A stretch of 28,293 nt of DNA from CAZCQP01 sp964500895 (GTDB taxonomy: Bacteria; Bacillota; Clostridia; Lachnospirales; JAISER01). Made by a program: the position numbers and the translations under genes. The stretch lies in contig CAZCQP010000038.1 of assembly GCA_964500895.1 (NCBI GenBank), forward strand, positions 1 through 28,293, given 5' to 3'. The notes under the pieces were generated by a model that saw only the letters and a list, made by a program, of their open reading frames with translations, was not told the DNA's origin and did no database searches. Shown one piece after another: positions 7,242 to 14,128 of the stretch (position 1 is its first letter; each line of letters begins with the position of its first letter).

Positions 7242-7709
7242 TCATTGGGCCAGCAGTTCTTCCACATACTCAACAGGCGTATCCATGCGCTTGGCCGTTT
7301 GTTCCACCGTCATTCCGCTGTGTATAAACCGCTTGGCCACAACGGCCATATTTTCCCCCACTTCAATGATGTGCTTGTCCGGGTCGTAAAAAGCTACCGT
7401 CCGCTGCCCCCAACGCTGTTCTTCCAAGGGGTGCACATAATCAATGGCCATGCTGTTCAGCTTGGCCATAAACTGATCCATGTCATCTTCTTCAAAATAA
7501 AGTTCGGCATTGTTCCCGCCATATGCAATGTCCCCTTCACCTTTATGGATGAATGCCTGCCAGCTTTCAGCGGTTTGCAAACTAAATCCCCCGGTTAATG
7601 TCACGTTGGCGCCTAAATCTAAAATAACCTGGCACCCTAAAACCTCATGGTAAAAGGCTTTCGACTTTTCCATGTCTTTCACAACAAACAGTGCTCCGCT
7701 ATATTTCAT
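7242..7709 (-). CDS. VOC (glyoxalase/bleomycin-resistance) family protein with C-terminal helical tail
   Basis: This 155-residue protein has a VOC fold from residue 1 to about 120 (start MKYSGALFVVKDMEKSKAFYHEVLG; end FYDPDKHIIEVGEN). The final ~35 residues (RFIHSGMTVEQTAKRMDTPVEYVEELL) read as a small helix-turn-helix-like tail not usual in the family. VOC proteins bind metals and catalyse isomerisation, lyase or resistance reactions; no substrate can be inferred. The ATG follows AAAAGGGG by 8 nt. It is the last gene of a minus-strand cluster, 23 nt after the TfoX-like gene. Confidence 0.85.
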   Translation of the reverse strand: MKYSGALFVVKDMEKSKAFYHEVLGCQVILDLGANVTLTGGFSLQTAESWQAFIHKGEGDIAYGGNNAELYFEEDDMDQFMAKLNSMAIDYVHPLEEQRWGQRTVAFYDPDKHIIEVGENMAVVAKRFIHSGMTVEQTAKRMDTPVEYVEELLAQ

Positions 7710-7732
7710 GCAAACGGCCCCTTTTAACCCTG

Positions 7733-8056
7733 TTATTTTTTAGGCTTTGTCTTGGGCTTGGGCAGCGGGGTTGCTGCCTCTATATCCGCCACAATTTCCC
7801 GGCTGAAACCGGCGTTGTCAATATCTAAAATGTAGTGTTCTTTTGCGCCAGTATACGGAAAACCACAAGGTGCGTCCTGCATTTTTTCTGCTAAACAGGG
7901 CAGCTTCTTCACAAACACCGTATGGTCGCAGACCAACAGAACCGGTTTGTCGTTCACATACACCATGTATTCCCCAAACATTTTTCGGTGGCGAATGAGG
8001 CCCGTGCCTTGTATTTGTTCACAAACATATTCAACATATTCCGCCGATGTACCCAT
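7733..8056 (-). CDS. TfoX/Sxy N-terminal domain protein
   Basis: This 107-residue single-domain protein matches the TfoX N-terminal family (RHRKMFGEYMVYVNDKPVLLVCDHTVFVKK, then GFPYTGAKEHYILDID). The full-length enterobacterial protein promotes competence, but stand-alone N-terminal domains in Firmicutes have no established role. The C-terminus is a proline/lysine tail (PKPKTKPKK). The start is 6 nt after AGGTGA. It lies between VOC and DUF3795 genes with gaps of 23 and 10 nt, so it is almost certainly co-transcribed. Confidence 0.85.
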   Translation of the reverse strand: MGTSAEYVEYVCEQIQGTGLIRHRKMFGEYMVYVNDKPVLLVCDHTVFVKKLPCLAEKMQDAPCGFPYTGAKEHYILDIDNAGFSREIVADIEAATPLPKPKTKPKK

Positions 8057-8066
8057 AAACTTTCAC

Positions 8067-8327
8067 CTACGCTTCACACCATTTTTTGCACTGTTCAATC
8101 CGCTTGCCATTGTCCCCTTGCGCTTCGTCATATGCAAAAGATTTCAGCAAGTCGCAAGGAAATTGGGCGCACTGGCCACAATGGGCGTGGTCTTTGCTTT
8201 CGCAGCAAACCTTAACCGGGCAACTTTCCCCCCAAAAAGGCTTTTCAATATGTACGCATCCGCTGCAGTTCATTTGCTCACGATAAGCACATGCACTGCA
8301 CAAAATGCCACATCTGGATTCAACCAT
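8067..8327 (-). CDS. DUF3795 cysteine-rich protein
   Basis: This 86-residue protein has twelve cysteines arranged as CGILCSACAY, CSGC, CPVKVCC, CGQCAQFPC and two near the end (CKKWC), the pattern of the DUF3795 family. The paired CxxC motifs suggest zinc or iron-sulfur binding. Function unknown. It is 10 nt from the next gene and 11 nt from the previous one inside the WYL-led cluster. Confidence 0.85.
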   Translation of the reverse strand: MVESRCGILCSACAYREQMNCSGCVHIEKPFWGESCPVKVCCESKDHAHCGQCAQFPCDLLKSFAYDEAQGDNGKRIEQCKKWCEA

Positions 8328-8338
8328 CTTATCATCCC

Positions 8339-8773
8339 TTATTTTGATTGTTTTTTATGCACACGGGTGGAAATAAGTTTTTTCACGTCATCTGCAATGT
8401 CCTGGGAGGTCACTTGAATCATTAGCCAACGCGCCCCATTTAAAGGCTTTTCCATGTGGTAAATGTCTTGGGTGTATGCCGTACAGGTAGGCAACAGCAG
8501 CTCCGCCTGGGTGGCTTCATTGGCTCCAATGACCACCAAGCAAGTGAAACAGCCATTGCCCGGGTACAGCACACAAAGGGAACGCCCACCCTTTTTGTAT
8601 TTCACATTCCAGCCGGGGGCACCGGAACAGCAGCTGTATTCGATTTTGGGTTCAACCGCATACGTGGCGGTTAAATGGGCGTTGAGCGTATCCCAATAGG
8701 GTTGGCCAATAAATTGGCCAATCTGTGCAAAATCCGGCTGCATACTACGTGGGAAAAATTCGTTCCAGTGCAT
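8339..8773 (-). CDS. DUF3788 family protein
   Basis: This 144-residue protein resembles DUF3788 (an N-terminal WxxLNAHL-type helix, then EYSCCSGAPGWNVKYKKGGRSLCVLYPGNGCFTCLVVIG). The family has no assigned function and is often found near GyrI-like, WYL and DUF3795 genes. The ATG follows a GGGGG-type ribosome site. It lies 21 nt after the GyrI-like gene. Confidence 0.8.
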   Translation of the reverse strand: MHWNEFFPRSMQPDFAQIGQFIGQPYWDTLNAHLTATYAVEPKIEYSCCSGAPGWNVKYKKGGRSLCVLYPGNGCFTCLVVIGANEATQAELLLPTCTAYTQDIYHMEKPLNGARWLMIQVTSQDIADDVKKLISTRVHKKQSK

Positions 8774-8794
8774 ATTTGAACCCCCATCTTTTGT

Positions 8795-9253
8795 CTATTG
8801 AATGGCAATGTAAATATGGATAATGGCGTGTTCCATGTTGTTTCCCGGCTGGTATTCTTCAAAATCCCCTGTGTATGTTCGTGGAAGGGGTGTGTTCCAA
8901 AGATTTTCCCAAAATGCCTGGACAGCCGTTACCATATCCCCTTCTACCACAAACTTGGCGTACTTGCCTGCGGGTATGGTTTTAACCGTTGCACCCTGTG
9001 GAATGTCTTGGGCTTCGGTTACTTCGCAGCCCACAGTGACAGTGTACAGCCCGTTTTCATCTGTTTCATAATCGTTATAAAGCCCAATGGAACAATCGTT
9101 TGCTTTGTTTTCAATGCTTGCATAAACGCCCTTGTTATAAAAATCTTGCCACAGGCCGCCAATCACTTGCCCTATGTTTGGGTCGTTGTTGCTTGTTTCT
9201 CCACTTAACCCAACCACCGTTTTGGCTTCTAACGTTACTGTTTCATAATGCAT
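8795..9253 (-). CDS. GyrI-like / effector-binding domain protein
   Basis: This 152-residue stand-alone effector-binding (GyrI-like, AraC/BmrR ligand domain) protein starts METVTLEAKTVVGLSG-like (MHYETVTLEAKTVVGLSGET) and has the typical strand-loop IPQGATVKTIPAGKYAKFVVEGD and a closing EEYQPGNNMEHAIIHIYIAI. Such domains bind small hydrophobic or cationic molecules. The ATG at 9253, 9 nt from AGAGGAG, is preferred over a further-upstream in-frame start at 9328 that lacks a ribosome site. It lies 76 nt after the WYL regulator gene and probably belongs to its operon. Confidence 0.87.
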   Translation of the reverse strand: MHYETVTLEAKTVVGLSGETSNNDPNIGQVIGGLWQDFYNKGVYASIENKANDCSIGLYNDYETDENGLYTVTVGCEVTEAQDIPQGATVKTIPAGKYAKFVVEGDMVTAVQAFWENLWNTPLPRTYTGDFEEYQPGNNMEHAIIHIYIAIQ

Positions 9254-9329
9254 ATGCTTTTGCTCCTCTCTGTTGGTGTATACCACTGAGCCTAGCTTAG
9301 CATCCCATACCAGACAGCTGTATGTCATG

Positions 9330-10226
9330 TTATAAATATTTTTTTATGCCCTCTTGAAATCTGTTTAGAATCAGTTCCCGAATATAGGCAGGTTCCAACA
9401 CTTCCGCATACGGGCCGTAGGACATGATATACCCATAACCCCATTCATCGTCCGGCAGGTAGGACGTAACGGTCAAGCTGCCATCCTCGTTTTCCGTCAC
9501 TTGTTCTGGGCGATATTCATCCCACACACGGGAGCACATGGCTTCATCAATTTTCAAAAGCACGGTACACATGTTATGGGTCTCGAAACTTACCGCAACT
9601 TTGCGCAAAGGCCGGGGGGCAAAACTTTGCTCTAATACCGTTAGGTTTTTAATGCGGCTAAGCTTGAAGGTGCGGTAATCGTTTTTCTCCAGGCAAAAAG
9701 CGGAAAGGTACCAGGCTTTTTCTTTAAATACAATTTGCATGGGCTCCACAGTGCGGTGGCTTTTTTCGCCCCAAAATTTATAGTAGTCAAAGGTAATGCA
9801 TTTTTGCGACAAAATTGCGGTTTTAAGCATTAAAAAATTTTCTCGTGCTGTTTCGTCCCCATCCCAAGGGGAAAAATCAATGTCAATCCAGCTGGCGGCA
9901 TTTTTATTAAACAGGGTGGCTAACTTATCCAACACCGGCTCTACGTCCGGCACACTCACCACATGCAGGCTTTGCAATGCGGACAAAATGTCATCTTGCT
10001 CCTTGTCTGTTAAAAGGGATTTGTTAAGCACAAACCCATCCATCATGCGGATGCCCCCGCCTTTGCCTTGGGCGGTGTACACAGGAATGCCAGCCATGGC
10101 CAGGGTGTCAATGTCCCGTAAAATGGTGCGCACAGACACCTCAAAGTGGGCTGCCAGTTCCTTTGCGGTGATATTCTTATTGTCCATTAAAAGATATACA
10201 ATTTTAAATAGCCGATTCATTTGCAT
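9330..10226 (-). CDS. YafY-type HTH/WYL-domain transcriptional regulator
   Basis: This 298-residue regulator has an N-terminal winged HTH (ITAKELAAHFEVSVRTILRDIDTLAMAGIPVYTAQGKGGGIRM, residues ~20-62) followed by a WYL ligand-sensing domain (ITFDYYKFWGEKSHRTVEPMQIVFKEKAWYLSAFCLEKNDYRTFKLSRI) and a C-terminal WCX region. WYL regulators respond to nucleic-acid or nucleotide ligands in the studied cases. I chose the ATG at 10226 because AGGGTGA is spaced 6 nt from it; a GTG at 10235 overlaps that site. It heads the six-gene cluster down to 7242. Confidence 0.9.
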   Translation of the reverse strand: MQMNRLFKIVYLLMDNKNITAKELAAHFEVSVRTILRDIDTLAMAGIPVYTAQGKGGGIRMMDGFVLNKSLLTDKEQDDILSALQSLHVVSVPDVEPVLDKLATLFNKNAASWIDIDFSPWDGDETARENFLMLKTAILSQKCITFDYYKFWGEKSHRTVEPMQIVFKEKAWYLSAFCLEKNDYRTFKLSRIKNLTVLEQSFAPRPLRKVAVSFETHNMCTVLLKIDEAMCSRVWDEYRPEQVTENEDGSLTVTSYLPDDEWGYGYIMSYGPYAEVLEPAYIRELILNRFQEGIKKYL

Positions 10227-10252
10227 AAACTTCACCCTGTTTCAGTATAACA

Positions 10253-10301
10253 CCAAAAAAAATGATGAGACAAGCCATTTTGGTTTATCCCATCATTTTT
10301 T
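10253..10301. terminator. Bidirectional terminator between rubrerythrin and the WYL gene
   Basis: AATGATGAGACAAGCC (10261-10276) pairs with GGTTTATCCCATCATT (10282-10297), an imperfect stem, flanked by an A-run on the left and TTTTTT on the right. On the minus strand it ends the rubrerythrin transcript. Confidence 0.75.
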
Positions 10302-10306
10302 CACGC

Positions 10307-10897
10307 TTATTTATCTGTTAAGTTTAACATCACATACCCTTGTCCCACTTTGCAAAGGGGGCAGGCTTGCCATGCCGCATTCAAAGTTTCCTCGTGCCCG
10401 CACTGGCTACATTTCCATTTCACCGGCTGGTTTCGGCTATACAGCGTGCCGTTTTGCAAATGGGTGTGGATTTCAGTAAGTATCATTTTATGGCAGTTTT
10501 CCACGGCTGCAATTTTATTGAATAAGTCTGCAACCTCTGGAAAGCCTTCGTCTTGGGCGGTTTTGGCAAAGGCGGGGTAAATGTTTTCATGTTCCTCGGT
10601 TTCATTGGCAATGGCAAATTCAAAGTTTTTAACAAAGTCCCACTTTTCCTTAAAAGGATAACCGCCGTTTACATCCAGGTTGTTGATGGTGCCGTTGTCT
10701 GATGACTGAATGTTAGTATAAAACATTCTGGCGTGATTAAACTCGTTCAGGGCAATGGTTTTAATGGCCTTTGAAAGTTCAAACAATTGTTGCTGTTTGG
10801 CGGCATGTTCTAAAAACTGATAGCGCACATGGGCTTGGCTTTCTCCTGCAAAGGCTTTCACTAGATTATGCAGTGTTTGGCTGTCTTTTAAATTCAT
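10307..10897 (-). CDS. rbr: Rubrerythrin
   Basis: This 196-residue protein has an N-terminal ferritin-like di-iron domain (AFAGESQAHVRYQF, LNEFNHARMFY, ANETEEHENIYPAFAK, VENCHKMIL supply the Glu/His ligands) and a C-terminal rubredoxin-like domain with CSQC and CPLC. It is an NADH-linked peroxide reductase protecting anaerobes. The ATG at 10897 is 8 nt from AAGGAGG; a longer reading frame to 10942 has no ribosome site. It lies 90 nt after znuC, where a permease gene would be expected, and may be co-transcribed with znuA-znuC. Confidence 0.93.
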   Translation of the reverse strand: MNLKDSQTLHNLVKAFAGESQAHVRYQFLEHAAKQQQLFELSKAIKTIALNEFNHARMFYTNIQSSDNGTINNLDVNGGYPFKEKWDFVKNFEFAIANETEEHENIYPAFAKTAQDEGFPEVADLFNKIAAVENCHKMILTEIHTHLQNGTLYSRNQPVKWKCSQCGHEETLNAAWQACPLCKVGQGYVMLNLTDK

Positions 10898-10986
10898 GAA
10901 GCATTCCTCCTTATGGGGTAATGTGTCCCATAAAGGAAGCAATCATGCAAAAAGCACAGGCATTTTAAAAATTGGGAAACTTTTTC

Positions 10987-11685
10987 TCACATACGCCTTC
11001 TGTCTTCCCAATACCTGCCCGTGTTGTAATCTTCCACACTGCCAAAAAACTTCACCGTCTTGTCCATGTGCAGTATTTTTCCCGCATACTGCACCGCAGC
11101 CGCCATGTCGTGGGAGACCATCAAAACCGTCATGCCCTGCTCACGGTTCAGCTGGCTGATGAGTGCATAAAACTCTGCGGTAACCAGAGGGTCCAGGCCG
11201 CTGACCGGTTCGTCCAGCACCAGCAGCTTGTCTGTGGCGCACAACCCACGGGCCAGCAACACACGCTGCTGTTGCCCTCCAGACAGTTCCCGGTAAGATT
11301 TGCGTTTTAATCCGGCAATGGACAAGCTTTCCATCAAATGGTTTGCCCTTTCTTTGTGGGCCTTGCGGTAGAAGGGAAACAGGCCAGTTTTGTTCAGGCA
11401 GCCGGAACGCACCACCTCTTGCACACTGGCGGGAAAATCCCGCTGTATGTGGCTTTGTTGGGGCAGGTAACCAATTTCCCGTTGGTTTAGCCCATTTTCA
11501 AAGGCAATCTGCCCTCTTGTAATGGCTTTAAGCCCCAGGATAGCCTTCACCAAAGTGCTTTTGCCCGAACCATTTTCCCCCACCACACAAATATAGTCCC
11601 CGGCGAAAATGTCAAAGGATACCGCCTCTACCGCCAATTTATTGTCATAGGCCACATCTAGGTTTTGCACATGGACAATTCTCAA
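10987..11685 (-). CDS. znuC: Zinc/manganese-type ABC transporter ATP-binding protein
   Basis: This 232-residue ABC ATPase has Walker A GENGSGKST (residues 36-44), signature LSGGQQQRVLLARGL, Walker B LLVLDEP and an H-loop in MVSHDM. Similarity and the adjacent znuA point to the ZnuC/AdcC group. It starts with TTG at 11685, overlapping the TGA stop of znuA as TTGA and 7 nt from GGGAGG, so translation is probably coupled. No ZnuB-type membrane permease follows; rubrerythrin is next. Confidence 0.88.
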   Translation of the reverse strand: MRIVHVQNLDVAYDNKLAVEAVSFDIFAGDYICVVGENGSGKSTLVKAILGLKAITRGQIAFENGLNQREIGYLPQQSHIQRDFPASVQEVVRSGCLNKTGLFPFYRKAHKERANHLMESLSIAGLKRKSYRELSGGQQQRVLLARGLCATDKLLVLDEPVSGLDPLVTAEFYALISQLNREQGMTVLMVSHDMAAAVQYAGKILHMDKTVKFFGSVEDYNTGRYWEDRRRM

Positions 11686-12659
11686 TTCAAAGCCTCCCGT
11701 AAGTTTGCCAGGTTTTGGCCCATCAGTGACAGGTACGTTTCGCCTCTGTCCCACTCTTGTTTAGACACATTGTGGCAGGAATGAAGCAGCAGCATTTTTG
11801 CCCCAGTTTCATTGGCAATAGACTGGGCCACCTTGGGCTCGCTCAGTTCCTCGTAAAAAATGACGGGAATGTTTTCTTGCTGAATGATGTCTGTCAGCCG
11901 GGCCACAATTTTGACGCTGGGCTCCGTTTCGGTGGAGCAGGAATCAAAAGCCGATTGATACCCCAACCCGTATTGGGTAAGCAAATAATAAAACGGGTTG
12001 CGCCCGGCAAAAATCACTTCACGGCGCACACCGCTTTCAACCACCTGGCGCATGTCCTTGTCCAGCAACACCAGCTTCTCTTTGTATGCTGCTGCATTTT
12101 CCTGGTAATACTGGGCATTTTCCGGGTCTTGCTGGCACAAAGCCTCTGCAATATGGTCCACCATCACCACGGCATTGTTAGGATCAGTCCATATGTGGGG
12201 GTCGTAGGCATCTGTGTGCCCCTGCTCGTCTTCATGGTCTAAATCCCCCTCGTCTTCATGGGGGGTGGGTGCGCCCAGCTTGATGCCCTGGGAAACGTCT
12301 ACAACCGCAACTGCCTGATTGTCTAGCCCTTCAATGATTCTATGGGCCCAAACCTCCATGTTTTCGCCGGTGTAAATAAAAAGCTGGGACGTATTGATTT
12401 TAATAATGTCTGCCGGTGTTGGCTCGTATGCATGGCTTTCTACCCCTGGGGGAAGCAAAAGGGTTACCTCTGCCTTGTCCCCGGCAATGTGCCTTGTAAA
12501 ATCGTACTGGGGAAACAGGGTGGCCACCACCTTTATTTTGCCTGTTTCTGGGCTGTCATCTCCCTTTGCCTGCTGCCCCGTGCAAGCCGATAGCCCCCCG
12601 GCCAAACACACCATGCCCAAGGTAAGTGCGAGGGCAAAAACTATCCTTTTTTTTACCAT
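11682..12659 (-). CDS. znuA: Zinc-type ABC transporter substrate-binding lipoprotein
   Basis: This 325-residue cluster A-I binding protein has a lipoprotein signal with lipobox LSAC (Cys26). Metal-site histidines are in GVESHAYEP (H76) and the acidic/His-rich loop HEDEGDLDHEDEQGH just before DPHIWTDPNN, typical of zinc binders. It should capture zinc outside the membrane for ZnuC and a permease not seen here. The ATG follows AGGAGG. Upstream lies a 7-1-7 Fur-family palindrome overlapping the promoter, implying metal-dependent repression. Confidence 0.9.
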   Translation of the reverse strand: MVKKRIVFALALTLGMVCLAGGLSACTGQQAKGDDSPETGKIKVVATLFPQYDFTRHIAGDKAEVTLLLPPGVESHAYEPTPADIIKINTSQLFIYTGENMEVWAHRIIEGLDNQAVAVVDVSQGIKLGAPTPHEDEGDLDHEDEQGHTDAYDPHIWTDPNNAVVMVDHIAEALCQQDPENAQYYQENAAAYKEKLVLLDKDMRQVVESGVRREVIFAGRNPFYYLLTQYGLGYQSAFDSCSTETEPSVKIVARLTDIIQQENIPVIFYEELSEPKVAQSIANETGAKMLLLHSCHNVSKQEWDRGETYLSLMGQNLANLREALN

Positions 12660-12679
12660 TTATTTTCCTCCTGCGTTTT

Positions 12680-12720
12680 GCAGTATACCAATATAAATAT
12701 GAAATTGAAAATCATTTTCA
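12680..12720 (-). promoter_or_regulatory. znuA promoter with Fur/Zur-type box
   Basis: TGAAAAT-C-ATTTTCA at 12706-12720 is a perfect 7-1-7 palindrome of the Fur/Zur/PerR class. On the minus strand TATACT lies 20 nt before the znuA ribosome site, with a weak -35 (TTTTCA) inside the box. Binding there would block RNA polymerase. Zur is the likely owner given the gene; the sequence is equally close to Fur boxes. Confidence 0.65.
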
Positions 12721-12849
12721 CATGTTATCATGGTGTGGTAAAATATTCAATAGGCTATGTAAAAAAATAAGCCGTTTTAGTCCATTAAATCCTTACAAAA
12801 AACGCATTTTGCGTTTGTTGTGGGCCACGCACACGTAGCGTCCTTCAAG

Positions 12850-12857
12850 CATATACT
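12850..12857 (+). promoter_or_regulatory. Candidate sigma-E-type promoter of sigK
   Basis: CATATACT matches 7 of 8 positions of the sigma-E -10 consensus CATACAmT. The -35 region (GCACACG) is weaker. The resulting 5' end would leave about 20 nt before the GTG start and includes AGGGGG. In B. subtilis sigK is first transcribed by sigma-E with SpoIIID. Confidence 0.45.
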
Positions 12858-12884
12858 GTAAGGCGTGCTAAATAGGGGGCGATT

Positions 12885-13322
12885 GTGGTGATTATTGGAA
12901 TTATTGGCGTAATGATGCTGTGTGCCTACGTTTCTGGGAGCAATTCTTTTCCTAAACCTTTAACAGCAGAAGAAGAACGGGACATGCTGAACCTTTATAA
13001 AAACGGAAGCGATGAAGCTAAAAACATTCTTATTGAAAAAAATTTACGCCTGGTGGCGCATGTGGTGAAAAAATACGGCAACCACGCCAAGGACGTGGAA
13101 GATCTTATATCTGTGGGAACCATTGGCTTAATTAAAGCCATCACCACGTATAACGACGGAAAAGGGACAAAGCTGGCGACTTATGCTGCAAGATGTATAG
13201 ATAATGCTATCCTCTCCTGTGTGACACATATTCCCCCATTCTTATTTATGCGCACCTCTACAGTAAATAGGGCATATAATAGGATGACGGTTTCTACATT
13301 GGTATGTTTCGTATGCCAGTAG
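12885..13322 (+). CDS. sigK: RNA polymerase sigma-K, 5' half (interrupted)
   Basis: The first 107 codons encode the N-terminal part of sporulation sigma-K. There is a short hydrophobic leader (MVIIGIIGVMMLCA), then SFPKPLTAEEE, region 2 (LIEKNLRLVAHVVKKYG, DVEDLISVGTIGLIKAI) and ATYAARCIDN, after which similarity stops. The frame runs about 38 unrelated residues into the inserted DNA before TAG. The remainder of sigma-K is encoded at 22826-23185. Starts at GTG 12885 or 12888 after AGGGGG. The leader aligns with the B. subtilis pro-sequence cleaved by SpoIVFB but is a few residues shorter; C. difficile sigma-K lacks one. Functional only after excision of the intervening element. Confidence 0.95.
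   Translation: MVIIGIIGVMMLCAYVSGSNSFPKPLTAEEERDMLNLYKNGSDEAKNILIEKNLRLVAHVVKKYGNHAKDVEDLISVGTIGLIKAITTYNDGKGTKLATYAARCIDNAILSCVTHIPPFLFMRTSTVNRAYNRMTVSTLVCFVCQ
13197..13213 (+). other. attL: left junction of the sigK intervening element
   Basis: ATAGATAATGCTATCCT shares ATAG, AATG and ATCCT with the right junction at 22817-22833. The common AATG (13203-13206) corresponds to codon 107 and the first base of codon 108 of sigma-K, the same codon position used by the B. subtilis element, which recombines within AATGA. Confidence 0.88.
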
Positions 13323-13352
13323 GAGCTTGTCAAACTACAAAAGAGAGGCGCC

Positions 13353-13636
13353 ATGTATATTGCCGCCCAATATACCGATATAATCCGACATTAGCATTAC
13401 TGTGAAACAATGTTATGCCCTGCTCATAGCATCAATTGCAATGGAAGCGCTTGACATCATAAATGCCGAAGCTGAGAAAAACCAATATATTCTCGGCACG
13501 TTGGATGGCTCTACACCACCGCAGCGCCTACGATAGACCGTTGCTTGCACCGGACACTAGCGTTTGCATGACACTGCGTAATGTTATTAAAAATCAGATG
13601 TTGCTGGGCTTCAAACTTGAAGATGCAATGGATTGA
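13353..13636 (+). pseudogene. Decayed copy of the small leader-domain gene at 13721
   Basis: Translation in the relevant frame gives DISITVKQCYALLIASIAME, then DIINAEAEKNQYILGTLDG, and after a shift NVIKNQMLLGFKLEDAMD. All three match the protein at 13721-14128. An early TAA, a deletion after AME and a frame change in the middle disable it. It lies just inside the left end of the element. It lacks the C-terminal strand segment present in the intact copy. Confidence 0.8.
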
Positions 13637-13661
13637 TATAACCAGGACTAATATCTTGAAG

Positions 13662-13697
13662 AAAAACAGCGGTGGGATTATCTACCGCTGTTTTTTT
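13662..13697 (+). terminator. Intrinsic terminator ahead of the small leader-domain gene
   Basis: AAACAGCGGT (13664-13673) and ACCGCTGTTT (13684-13693) form a 10-bp stem followed by a T-run to 13697. It ends transcription from the decayed copy or from sigK's 5' half before excision. Confidence 0.88.
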
Positions 13698-13720
13698 ATA
13701 CAAAAGAAAGGAGACAAACT

Positions 13721-14128
13721 ATGTCATTACCAAATGTACCCAATATAACGCCCGAAATCAGCATTGACGTGGAACAGTGTGTCGAGATGCTTATGGCATC
13801 CGTTGCATTGGAAGAAATGGGTTTATCCCATATCATCAACGCGGAAGCAGAAAAAATTCAGTATGTGCTTGGCACACTGAAAGGGCAAAATTTATCCACC
13901 CCTCCAAGCATTGATGATGTTTTAAAAATTGATGATAGCGTTTCCAAAACGCTTCGGGGTGTTATCAAGAACCAAATGTTACTGGGCATGAAACTGGAGG
14001 ACATTCAATGCCTTTATGGCGTCAATGTCTTTCTTAACGTTGCCACTGTAACCGCCGAATATGACGGAATGGTGGTCACAGCCAGTGACAAAGCCTATTA
14101 CCACACGAAGGGAGGGGGATTGTCATGA
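13721..14128 (+). CDS. Small leader-domain protein, possibly spore or surface associated
   Basis: This 135-residue protein has no signal peptide. Residues ~20-100 form a helical module (CVEMLMASVALEEMGLSHII, NAEAEKIQYVLGTL, TLRGVIKNQMLLGMKLEDIQ). I associate it with small proteins encoded near surface or spore-coat genes in Firmicutes, but cannot name the family. The last ~30 residues (NVATVTAEYDGMVVTASDKAYY) match the end of the repeat unit in the next gene (NIATVTANFDGTTLSASDNAWY), so the protein looks like a leader fused to a repeat remnant. The ATG follows AAGGAG by 7 nt. Its stop overlaps the next gene's ATG (ATGA), implying coupled translation. Confidence 0.75.
   Translation: MSLPNVPNITPEISIDVEQCVEMLMASVALEEMGLSHIINAEAEKIQYVLGTLKGQNLSTPPSIDDVLKIDDSVSKTLRGVIKNQMLLGMKLEDIQCLYGVNVFLNVATVTAEYDGMVVTASDKAYYHTKGGGLS

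Noticed and set aside
12799..12818. AAACGC/GCGTTT hairpin upstream of sigK as a terminator
   Set aside because: The stem is short and no U-run follows on either strand.
12885..13322. 5' sigK half as a truncated pseudogene or assembly error
   Set aside because: The missing half is present, in the right orientation and frame, next to a serine recombinase, and both ends share the AATG core used in other sigK elements.
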